Source of the DNA: Astragalus membranaceus
Lineage: Eukaryota; Streptophyta; Magnoliopsida; Fabales; Fabaceae
Reading direction: 5' to 3'
Length of the DNA stretch: 64,000 nt
NCBI GenBank assembly: GCA_039519185.1
Contig: CM076849.1
Location: 38,052,203 to 38,116,202 of the forward strand
The notes beneath the pieces are model-generated. The model made no database searches and was not told where the DNA came from. It was given only the letters and a program-made list of their open reading frames with translations. The stretch's first letter is position 1. Each line of letters opens with the position of its first letter. Below, one piece after another: positions 34,634 through 43,794 of this stretch. The position numbers and the translations under genes are program-made.

Positions 34634-35440
34634 TGTTCTGGAGTGGGCTCGAAACCCAATTTTGATCAGTAGGCCCAGCGCGGCCCATCATCTGCCTTGC
34701 TCCGCAAGATGTGTAACAGCCCAGGTCCACTGCAGCGGCCACCCCGGTCCCACTGTTACCTCACGGTCTTCTCTACCCCTCTTGTAGAATTTTTGCCTTC
34801 CGTGGGAATCGAACCTTGCACCTGAGGCATAAGTGCAAGTTAAACCCCCTTCCCACTACCAATTGAGCGCGCCTTTTTTATGTAACAGCCCAGGTCCACC
34901 GCAGCGGCCACCCCGGTCCCACTGTTACCTCACGGTCTTTTCTACCCCCCTTGTAGAATTTTTGCCTTCCGTGGGAATCGAACCTTGCACCTGAGGCATA
35001 AGTGCAAGTTAAACCCCCTTCCCACTACCAATTGAGCGCGCGCTCAATTGGTAGTGGGAAGGGGGTTTAACTTGCACTTATGCCTCAGGTGCAAGGTTCG
35101 ATTCCCACGGAAGGCAAAAATTCTACAAGGGGGGTAGAAAAGACCGTGAGGTAACAGTGGGACCGGGGTGGCCGCTGCGGTGGACCTGGGCTGTTACAAG
35201 ATGCGGCCGGTCCCGTAAAATCCGCAACGGCTAGAACGCCAGCCTTATATATACCACACCAGCATGTGGCTTCAGGTATGTTTTACTCACCTTGTGACCC
35301 TGCCCGTTGAAGCACCTCTGACTTGAGCGTTGGAGTGCCTTTGCAGGTACCACCCGCGTGCGGCTCAGAACTCGGTCCCTCATCCCAGCGACCGAGCAAC
35401 ATCATCAACAACAACCCATCGTATTGATCAGGTACGATCA
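34634..35440 (+). repeat. 3' LTR of the young Tat-like element, interrupted
   Basis: The 807 bp equals the 315 bp 5' LTR plus a 487 bp insertion and its 5 bp target duplication. Outside the insertion I see no difference from the 5' LTR. Confidence 0.92.
34712..35198. mobile_element. Palindromic element built from three tRNA-related modules
   Basis: The insertion has ends TGTAACAGCC and GGCTGTTACA and a 5 bp target duplication AGATG (34707-34711, 35199-35203). It holds three copies of a module of about 160 bp: two direct copies (34712-34880, 34881-35039) and one inverted (35040-35198). The second and third form a perfect palindrome with 159 bp arms centred at GAGCGCGCGCTC. Read on the strand of the third copy, the module has a B-box GGTTCGATTCC and an A-box-like TCAATTGGTAGTGGG, so it derives from a tRNA-type SINE or gene. 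Copy 1 differs from the others at a few bases. Confidence 0.85.
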
Positions 35441-35445
35441 ATAAG

Positions 35446-36481
35446 TATTCTTTAATTGACATATAGACACCAAACCTATTGGGCTAATAATCCTATTGGG
35501 CTAATCCTACGACCAAACCTCTCAAGAAGTTAAAATGTATTGTGATGTCCAGCAAAGAAGCTTAGTGAACCCCTATCCAACGAGCATAATCCACCCATCT
35601 GTCAAGCATTGCCGGATCGAACAGCAAAGCAAATTGCACTGAGTATAAGCTTGTGCTGGTGCAACATAGGCTCCAAAATCCTCTGTTCAATAATTCCAGC
35701 AAGGACTTGATACCTGTCAGCCAAATCAGATTCTTAGTAGAAGTTTTAGACTACAAATATATAAACATGATGGAAAGTAATCATTATAATATGGCAAAAG
35801 ATAAATATTGAATTTATGAAGCATAATTTTCTTTAGAAAGTTATGCAATAAACACAATAATGGAAAATTTATTATCATAATGAACTTTCTATTTTACAAA
35901 CTTTCTACTACTAACTATAATCATTAGGGAGGGCTAATAATAGAAAAGGTTCTCAATATACTAGAATAATTCAATATCTATTCATGAAAAAGGATATTCA
36001 TTGGTAGTTAAGCTACGATGTAGTGATGCCATATATCAAAATCAGTCCATCATAACCTTCATACCATACTCCAAAATTGTTCAATTCTCCTCATGTTGGT
36101 CACATTTTCACCAACCGTAACATCATAAATTTTTCAAAAAATTGCCCTCAAAGATATGTTGCTTTAAAGTTTAAACATTTCAAAATCCAGACATTTATTC
36201 ATGCACATGACAACTACGCAAAAGAAGAGTAGCAATGCAGACCTTATCTGGAAGAGCTTATCTGACAACTACACAATGCAGACCTTATCTGGAAGAGCTG
36301 GTGGTGGTCTTAGTGGAATCTCTAACTCCAATAGTCAGTATAATATTGGTATTAATTAAGATATGTAAGTGGTGAGTGAGATTGTGATTTAAGTATGTAA
36401 ATACTAAATTACTAATTACCTCTAAGTTTAAATCATTCCTAGTAGCATGTGCTCTTAAATAACCAAACTCAGAAATCCTTT
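35446..36481. other. CACTA B body between its two nested elements, with an unidentified exon
   Basis: On the minus strand about 35717-35590 reads LADRYQVLAGIIEQRILEPM and LHQHKLILSAICFAVRSG. This open stretch has codon-like character and looks like a captured exon. I do not recognise the gene, and a stop follows it. At 36235-36300 the phrase GCAGACCTTATCTGGAAGAG occurs twice. The rest is AT-rich and featureless. Confidence 0.4.
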
Positions 36482-36499
36482 CACTAGTGCAAAAAAGGG

Positions 36500-36930
36500 A
36501 TTTAAAGTCAGGCGAAAAAGGGATTTAAAGTCAGGCGCAAGCTTGACTTTTATTAAGTCGACTTTGTATGTCAGGCGTTTTAAAGTCAAGCGATAGCCTG
36601 ACTTCGTAAGTCTGTTTTAAAGTCAAGCATATATGGCCTGACTTCGTAAGTCTGTTTTAAAGTCAAGCCTGAGCCTGAGCCTGACTTCGTAAGTCTGTTT
36701 TAAAGTCAAGCATATATGGTCTGACTTCGTAAGTCTGTTTTAAAGTCAAGCATTTATGGCCTGACTTCGTAAGTAGGTTTTAAAGTCAAGCCTGAGCCTG
36801 AGCCTGACTTCGTAAGTCTGTTTTAAAGTCAGGCATTATTGCGCCTGACTTTAAATGTCCTTTTTTAAGTCAGGCTTACGCCTGACTTTAAAAGTTTTTT
36901 TTTTCTAATTTAAGTCAGGCTTAAATACGC
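36500..36930. repeat. Left subterminal repeats of CACTA A
   Basis: Seven to eight copies of the GCCTGACTTCGTAAGTCTG / TTTTAAAGTCAAGC unit. Two of them carry an extra GAGCCTGAGCCTGA insertion. The array is closely similar to 24280-24690 in CACTA B. Confidence 0.85.
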
Positions 36931-37214
36931 CTGACTTTAAAAGTATTTTATTTTTTTTTCAAATTTTGGTTTTATACGCCTACATAGACCCTGGTTATAC
37001 GAATTTTGGTCATTCTCCTTGCATATATACCAGCAAAACCAGCAGACAGAAGTACAAAAGTACAAAAGGTTGCACTTAAAGTTGCAGAAGTACATCTATT
37101 AAGGTTTTCAAAAGGTTACACATCATAAACAACATATATAACCGTAATGTGTTGAGTTGTGTATGAAGACATATATTTTTCTAATAAAATTTCTAATACA
37201 CATCAAAGAGCAAA

Positions 37215-37380
37215 ACAACTCCTCAAAAAATACACCAGCAACACAATGAGCAGGGTTCATTTTCATAACTTGCCTAGCACTCATAGGTGAATAAAATCTC
37301 TCTGTTTTTCCACTTGGATGTTGTATCACTAGCGTTGCTGCATCAATTGCTTGACAATTTCCCGTCTCCTTCTTCTCTTC
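37215..37380 (-). pseudogene. Captured PADRE (DUF4228) gene fragment
   Basis: The minus strand reads GNCQAIDAATLVIQHPSGKT then ERFYSPMSARQVMKMNPAHC. This is the N-terminal signature of plant PADRE/DUF4228 proteins (MGNCQA...VIQHPSGK.E....V.A..VM..NPGH), which respond to stress and pathogens. The initiator Met is not preserved in this context (EKETGNCQA). The C-terminal two thirds of the gene are missing. Confidence 0.8.
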
Positions 37381-37952
37381 TCCCTAATAGAACACCAACA
37401 AGAGGAAAGTTTACAAATTAAGAGAATGTTGAAAAATTTGTACTCACTAGAGTCTTTATAGCACCCCCACTAATTTATAAGACCCAAATGATATTATTAA
37501 TTTATTACCTTAAAATATGGAGAGTAGAAATTAAGAAACAGAGCAAATGGAATTTGTAACTGAAAGGGTGTGTCAATTTCCAATGAACTAAAATATAAAT
37601 CAGAGAGGGAATTATAAAAGATGAAGGTAAATTTTTTGATGTTCATAACTTCATGTTGTTTGACATGCCAAACACTGTTTGGATAAGTACAGAATATAAG
37701 TCTCACTTCTTGCAAAATTGTAAAGAAGAAAAGAAAAGGAAAGAATTCTGAAACTGGGTATATTAGTACAGACTAAAGAATGACGTCTATCTATACCATG
37801 ATTAGGAAGTGGTCAAAAAGTCAATACAATCAAAGTTAAGCCATTTCAGGTAATAATTTCCATCAACCAATTATCAGCAAAATCCCACAAACACTGGAGA
37901 CTGTGATCCTCAACATGTTTGCATCATAATAAGCTATATGTTGAAAACTAAC

Positions 37953-38475
37953 CTCCAATGCAACAGATTTAGCCAAATCTAAACTTTGTGATGAGTTGGC
38001 TACTTCATCAAGATAAGAAAGGCTTTCTGCTTCACACAAACACAGAAGCTGCATAAAGAAAGTAGTGATGGTGTTATTCATTCATAATATGCAGAATTTT
38101 AGAAAAGATAAAGAAACAGGCTGCCTACAGCACAAAGTTCCCCTTATCATGATGGCTGGGGACGGTCAAACACACACAGCCTCACCCCCACGACAGATAG
38201 ACTGTTTCCATAACTCGAATCTGTGACCACCAGGTCATATGGCGACAACCTAACGGTGGTGCCAACAATTACCATCTAATTTGCACAAATTATCAAGCAG
38301 ATTAAATTCAAAAGCAGGCATTTATAGTAGATTTTGTCATAGGACTCACAATGGAGAGTATTTTGGCTTTTAGCCTTGAAATTCCAGCCACAATCCTAGT
38401 TGGAAAGGATGATTGAATGTTCAACTTCAAGATAGACTGAGCAAGGAAAAGAATGCCTCCCTTTCTACAAAGTTC
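37953..38475 (-). pseudogene. NDX: Captured NDX (nodulin homeobox) gene fragment, two exons
   Basis: Exons 38475-38350 (ELCRKGGILFLAQSILKLNI, SSFPTRIVAGISRLKAKILS) and 38048-37953 (LLCLCEAESLSYLDEVANSS, QSLDLAKSVALE) have proper acceptor and donor sites. They match the N-terminal conserved region of NDX, a plant homeobox-related protein that binds DNA and R-loops. The homeodomain itself is not here. The reading frame of both exons is intact. The intron holds a SINE-like insert (38120-38264). Confidence 0.82.
38120..38264 (-). mobile_element. SINE-like element in the captured NDX intron
   Basis: The minus strand carries GGTTGTCGCCATATGACC followed by the B-box-like GATTCGAGTTAT and a GGGGGTGAGGCTG stretch. 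This is the architecture of tRNA-derived plant SINEs, here degenerate. Target duplications were not identified. Confidence 0.55.
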
Positions 38476-39483
38476 CTGCAAGTAAACAAAAAACATGGCT
38501 GTGATCTGACAGTATATTGTTTCATAAATTTTTTTTTTAGATAAGCAACATAATTTTTTTTAAAATATCATAAGGAAAAAAGGACGCACAAAAGAACAGA
38601 GGAGGAGGAATCCCCCTCAGAAAACCTAAGGGGAAAACCAACAACCAAATACAAGAAACCTATCAATAAAAGAGCCTTCCTGTTCCACTGTAAATCTACC
38701 AAAGAAACACCTCAAAAGTATGCTGTGTACCAGAGTCTTAGAAATTAGAAACCAAACTAGATATACTGCTCCATTCTTGGCAATTTGACCATTAAGGGTG
38801 AAAGAAAATGATTTGGCTCCTCTAAAGTGATTAAAGGATGAAGTGAGAAAATCAAGGTTGTTATTTTAAGTTTTAACAACTGTGATCTGTTATAATGTGC
38901 TTGTAATATTAACCATTGGTTTATCTATTGATGGTTGTTATTACTTATTACCTACTTTATGCTCTAAAGTGTATTGCTCACTTGGGTCAGCAAGAAAACA
39001 ATGGAGAGAGAGAGAGAGCAGGGAGAGGGAGACCAAACCAGTAATATTCGAAAAAGAATAGAATTAAATATAAATGATAGTCATAAAGCAGAGCTTCCTG
39101 TAAAAAAATACTTTGAATGCATGAAATGGTGGATTAATTAGCTTGACTTTTCTTGCTCTCTGATTGTAATTTAACACCTATACATACAAAGCTTGCGGAG
39201 CAACCAGAAATGTCGAGAAGCATTCAAGTATATGTAATAGGAATGATCACAACTTCATATACTTCTTCTATCAAACCAAATCTCTTCGCTAGAACAGAGG
39301 TGAAACCAGAAACTGTTCATTATTATGTATTAAAAGGAAACCACCTTCTGACTTCCGAGTCCCCCAATCCTCTTCTCATACAAACAAAAATCATTCCAAC
39401 ATTATAGATATAAGCTAACAGGTGTACAGATTACACTCACCAACTCATGAGGAAACTACTAGTGAGTAACAAGAAAAATTACC

Positions 39484-41460
39484 TTGGATTATAGCAAACA
39501 TTAAATGCACATCTTTTCGACAACGCATTGACAACATCCATGAGAGTCCCGGGATTCAATTGCAGGCCAGAGGGAGCTGCAACAGCACTTTTTAACTGAG
39601 TTGCCCTACGAATCCCCAGTCTTAGCTCTCCGTCATCACCCCTGAATTTATGGTAAAATGTTAGTCGCGGTTCAGAATATGATAGAACTAGTACAAAACA
39701 AAGAGAAATGGAGACAATTTTCTGAATTTATCATAACAGAAACAAAATTTACAACACTTCTACTGCACAACAACAGAATTACACAGACACACTTCTGCAG
39801 TGCATTCAAGAGGCTTTGTTTCTATCCCTTCCCTATTCTTCACTCCATTTCTGGATAACGGTTTTGGACAGCAGTTTTTCCTTTTATTCTTATATACTAA
39901 CTGCTAACCTGACTACTTGCACACAAACTGCTTTTTTTATGAAACAATTACTGCCCTATAATACATAACAGAGTAATTAATCCCCCACCTCTTAAAACAT
40001 TTCCTGTAAGAGGTTTAAAATTTAGATCATTATTATACCTAAGAAACAACACAGCATCACCGGACACAAGCTTTTTTTTGTTCACAAATGCACTCCATCC
40101 AGTTGTGAGCAAATGCCTCCGTGGCTGCCCTGTTCACGCAACGGCAGAAAATTAAATCCCAAGCAATCCAATTGGCAATGTACCAAATTAAATCCTAAAC
40201 AATCCAGTCGGCAATGTATTGTGAAATAAGTGACATACCCCTGTATATATGTCGAAACTTCCATTCCAGGCCGTGGAGATCCTTAGCCACAAGTTCTTGT
40301 GAAGGTCTTTGTTGCGTGTAATCCTAAAGTAACAATATACATTAAATTTAAAATGCTACCAAAGTACTTCCAAGAATTTAAAACTACGATAGAATACACA
40401 CTTTGAACTTGGGGTAAGGCCAAAGCATTCATAAAAAGATTATACTCTAGTGTAGTATATAAGAATAGAATGCATCATATAATTCAAGTTTACCAGGGGA
40501 GGAAAGCAATCTTCAGCTGCTCGACGAGGCACCGAGAATCCACCATGAGTGCTAGTGTCAGAAGCTGTGAGAGTTTTGCAGAACATATGGGGTGTTGTTG
40601 ACTTCACAATAGCTTCGGTATCATCCTCTTCCCCATCAGCATCATTTTCACCTTCCCGCAAGTTTTGCTCCACTTGCTATGATCAAAGACCAAGTTCAAA
40701 CAAAATTAATCTTAAAATCTATTAAAAAAAGGCACTCCATTTAGTACACCAATCTCTTTACTCTTTCACTCTCATAATAATACAAGAGACAAGTAGGCAC
40801 ATTTATATTTTTCTCTGGCAAGTTCATATTGAAAGGGCTAATACTTGTAACATTAACATAGACATAGACATAGACATAGACATAGACACAAAGAAAACGA
40901 AATCCTGTGTAATCATTGTCTCCTTTGTTATCCAGACATGACACACTGACACTGATCCATTAAGCAAGTTCCAACATAATTAGTCTGCTCACTAAAGATT
41001 TTTCTTGACCCCTAAAGATTAATACATAGGATCAAAGCCCAAGTTCAAACAAACTCAGACTTAAATTCTACTAAAAAAGGCACTGCCAGAATAATACAAG
41101 AGACCAATAGACACACTTCTATTTTTCTCTGGCAAGGTTATGTTGACAGGGCCAGTACTAACATTAACATAGACATAGACAAACAGAAAGAAAACGAAAT
41201 CCTATGTAACCATTGTCTCGTTTGTTATCCAAAGACATTAAGTATGTTCCAACGCAATTACTCTGTTCACTCACTTTTTTACTTGAACCTAAGCCTAAGA
41301 CATTGGAATACAAGATTCAGAAGTTGAGATATTTTTCCTTTTCAGAACTTTCTCTTAAACCAAACTGAACCAAAGAAAAATCATGTCACAGATAAGCCTC
41401 ACCTCATTTTCAGGAATCAACAACACTTGGCAATAGACTTCATCGCTCCCTTCCTCTGCC
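39484..41460 (-). pseudogene. Captured auxin response factor fragment (ETTIN/ARF3-like), B3 domain exons
   Basis: Five exon pieces with intact frames and splice sites: about 41460-41405 (EGSDEVYCQVLLIPENE), 40677-40497 (TPHMFCKTLTASDTSTHGGF, SVPRRAAEDCFPPL), 40327-40247 (QQRPSQELVAKDLHGLEWKF, RHIYRG), 40131-40040 (RRHLLTTGWSAFVNKKKLVS, GDAVLFLR), 39643-39484 (GDDGELRLGIRRATQLKS). Together they cover the ARF B3 DNA-binding domain and the start of the following region. The LREGENDADGEEDDTEA linker resembles ARF3/ETTIN more than other ARFs. The true start, dimerisation and repression domains are missing. ARFs bind auxin response elements in nuclei; this fragment lies inside a transposon. Confidence 0.87.
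40860..40886. repeat. (CATAGA)n simple repeat
   Basis: Hexanucleotide run ACATAGACATAGACATAGAC within a captured ARF intron. A related shorter run is at 41168-41180. Confidence 0.9.
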
Positions 41461-41785
41461 TGCCCATTAAAAAATCAAGCATTTTAAGAAAAATCCAAAA
41501 GAAGAAGAATAAGCATAGGGTAGACAATTTTCTCCACTTTACAAAAAGCACATTATCCAAACAAAAAGGGCCATTCATAAATTGTTGAAACTTCAAAAAA
41601 AAAAACTTTTCCCTACATCAATTTTCTCACCAAGCAAACAAAACAAAAACAACACAGAAACCAAAACCCCAGGAAAAAAATCAATTTTAAGGGATAAGAA
41701 AAGGAATAGAAACACTTACATGAAGTTTGACATCAAGAACTCGACAGAATAAAAATTGAAAAATAAAAATAAATTAAAAGGAAAA

Positions 41786-42030
41786 TCAAACTAATTGAGG
41801 AACCTGCTCGTCGTCGTCGTTAGGGTCACCACCACGTTCGCCGTCACCTGCTTCTTCTTCATCTTCTTCATCGTCCTTATCTTCATCATCCTCATCTTCA
41901 TCATCGTCGTCTTCATCGTCACCATCGTCTCCATCGTCTACTACTTCGTCGGCGACATCCTCTTCATTATCCTCACTCAAAACGATGACTTCGTTTTCCT
42001 CAACTTGTTCTTTTGATTCCGCAACGGTGA
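41786..42030 (-). pseudogene. Acidic exon of unknown origin in CACTA A
   Basis: The minus strand encodes a nearly unbroken Asp/Glu run (EENEVIVLSEDNEEDVADEV followed by about 50 residues mostly D, E and G). It is preceded by repeats of an arginine/serine-type sequence (GTGAGAGGTGAGGGGGAGGA, three copies at 42028-42170). It probably belongs to a captured gene, but simple acidic sequence cannot be assigned. It would form the 5' part of a transcript entering the ARF exons. Confidence 0.45.
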
Positions 42031-42329
42031 GAGGTGAGGGGGAGGAGAAACGCGAGTGAGCGTGATGACTGATGAGGGAGTGAGAGGTGAGATCTGAGAT
42101 CTGACGACGGTGAGAGGTGAGGGGGAGGAGAAACGCGACGGTGAGAGGTGAGGGGGAGGAGAAACGCGGCAGTGAGACAAGCACCGCGGCGAACGCGAAC
42201 TGGGGAGAGAGCGGAAGGGTCTGAGAGTGAGAAAGCTTAGGGTTCGCGTATGAGAGAATGAGAGAAGAGATTAACGATTCTGAGAGTGAGAAGGGTGTTC
42301 GCGTAAGTGAAACTGTTTTTTTTTATTTT

Positions 42330-42620
42330 AGTACTTTAGAAGTCAAGCGAATACACGCCTGACTTCTAAAGTATTAAAATAGAAACAAATAATTTTACCC
42401 TTAATTACAAGTTTGCCACCGCGTCACTTATGTAGTCAGGCGAATACACGCCTGACTTCTAAAGTCTACTTTTTTCCCTATTTGTTCACTTTAGAAGTCA
42501 GGCGTGTATCCGCTTGACTTTAAAACTCGCGAGTTTTGCTTTTTAATTACAAGTTTGCCACCGCGTCACTTATGTAGTCAGGCATCTGAGCGCCTGACTT
42601 TAAATGTCTAATTCTAATGT
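42330..42620. repeat. Right subterminal repeats of CACTA A
   Basis: The words GAAGTCAGGCG / CGCCTGACTTC recur in pairs. A longer repeat holding AATTACAAGTTTGCCACCGC occurs twice (42405, 42545). The same phrases occur at the right end of CACTA B (47425-47700). Confidence 0.85.
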
Positions 42621-42806
42621 CATTTTTGCACTAGTGTTTGAAGGTTCCAGCTCTCCACCTATCCATCCATGCAATGCAAGAGAACATAAATTTCATTGGT
42701 TAGTCAAAAACCATAAGCATAGTCCTGAAGACTATATATGGATGAATATAAGAATAAATGTATGCAAGAGAAAATATGTGGATTGAGTAGGAAAAATTAG
42801 TATTAC

Positions 42807-43122
42807 ATTGTTTGAGAATTTGTCTAATTTGAAGCCAGCCATGCCAATAATAGCATGTACAGGAGCACTGTAATTTCTGTTATCATATGTGTCTATTCCA
42901 TTTTGATCTTTAGTAGGCATGGCTTTACATTCCTTCTGATATATGGAACAAGTTCTCCCATAATTATGCACATGGCCAAAAAGAACCAAGTCAACCTGTT
43001 TCATGATCACAATATAGTCAAGTGTTAATACAAGAAACTATAACATAATCATGTCCTATAAGGAGCTTAATGTTCTTGCCTTATTCTCAAAGAGCAATGG
43101 CTCCATCATCTGACTTGAGCCT
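42807..43122 (-). pseudogene. Captured purple acid phosphatase fragment
   Basis: Two exon pieces, 43122-43082 (GSSQMMEPLLFENK) and 42995-42807 (VDLVLFGHVHNYGRTCSIYQ, CKAMPTKDQNGIDTYDNRNY, SAPVHAIIGMAGFKLDKFSN), with splice sites preserved. They match the C-terminal part of plant purple acid phosphatases of the large, often 'inactive' group. The metal-binding GHVH motif is kept. The usual E after NY (HNYER) is G here. Metallophosphatases of this family act in the apoplast or vacuole. Catalytic N-terminal motifs are absent. Confidence 0.85.
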
Positions 43123-43254
43123 GCCAAATCACAAGAAATTTGTAAGAAATTGAGAAGGGAAAAAATATTGAGTAGTGTTAGACACCAGATTAATTCCTCA
43201 TTGTTTCAGAGGGCATCATGAAAATTATAATAGCTCGCCACAATTTCATTTCTG

Positions 43255-43476
43255 CTAAAATTTGATGGGTATAAATACCTGCAGTTCGGAAAATATGCTG
43301 AAAAATAATCCTCTTAGGTGCAGAGGTGGAGTCAGGAAAGAACTGAGCTGAAAAATAATCCTCTTAGGATTCCTCCATTTCTCAGCTCCACATATTCTAG
43401 CATTTGCATATTCCTTGTTGTAGATTTCTGAGGCAATGTTTGGACCTCCTAGATAAAGTATGTTCTCCATTGGCAC
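43255..43476 (-). pseudogene. Unidentified captured exon
   Basis: The minus strand reads MENILYLGGPNIASEIYNKE then YANARICGAEKWRNPKRI. Its codon-like character and position between the VSR and phosphatase exons suggest a captured host exon. It may be another part of the phosphatase gene, but I cannot match it. A 23 bp phrase (GCTGAAAAATAATCCTCTTA) is duplicated at 43299 and 43347, next to it. Confidence 0.4.
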
Positions 43477-43794
43477 TCCAGCTGTCGAATTTACAATACA
43501 AAAATAGTTAAAAATAAGTTAAGGTTGCTTGAGATCATTCATTCTCATAATTTGCAATACTTTTCCCTAGTGCATTTAAATTAAAGAGAGAAAACAAAAA
43601 TATAATTATCATACTTGTTTACTTATTCCATCCTGGCAATGGCATGAGAAATACATTAAAGCTAATGAATGAATGTAAACAATATCATGAAAAGACAAAA
43701 GAATTTAAGGGTAAAAAGAGTTGGCTAAAGTGAAAGGTCATGTCCCTAGAAGTTTTGCTAGTGGTATTGAAAGAGATAGAAAATCTAAAAGAGC

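Larger units (their letters stand above)
24954..35440 (+). mobile_element. Young Tat-like Ty3/gypsy retrotransposon, nearly intact
   Basis: The order on the plus strand is 5' LTR, primer site, gag-pol in one frame, tandem repeats, antisense gene, polypurine tract, 3' LTR. A perfect target duplication ATAAG lies at 24949-24953 and 35441-35445. The two LTRs look identical over all 315 bases once the 487 bp insertion and its duplicated AGATG in the 3' LTR are set aside, so insertion was recent. Two RNase H regions (the usual gypsy one and a second archaeal-like one) and an antisense ORF are known marks of the Tat clade. Gag-pol has two stop codons and the antisense gene one. The coding part is richer in G+C than its AT-rich host DNA. 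Confidence 0.93.
36482..42636. mobile_element. CACTA element A, non-autonomous, with at least three captured gene fragments
   Basis: Termini CACTAGTGCAAAA (36482) and TTTTTGCACTAGTG (ending 42636) are flanked by TTT at 36479-36481 and 42637-42639. Subterminal arrays at both ends carry the same AAGTCAGGC words as CACTA B, so A and B belong to one family and share a transposase source. No transposase motif is seen in the 6155 bp. Fragments of PADRE, NDX and ARF genes plus an acidic exon lie in one orientation (minus) with introns kept. That shows capture from genomic DNA, not from cDNA. A SINE lies next to the NDX exons. Confidence 0.9.

Noticed and set aside
37500..42250. A functional ARF, NDX or PADRE gene at this locus
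   Set aside because: Each is only a part of its gene, lacks start or key domains, and all lie between CACTA ends with a matching target duplication.
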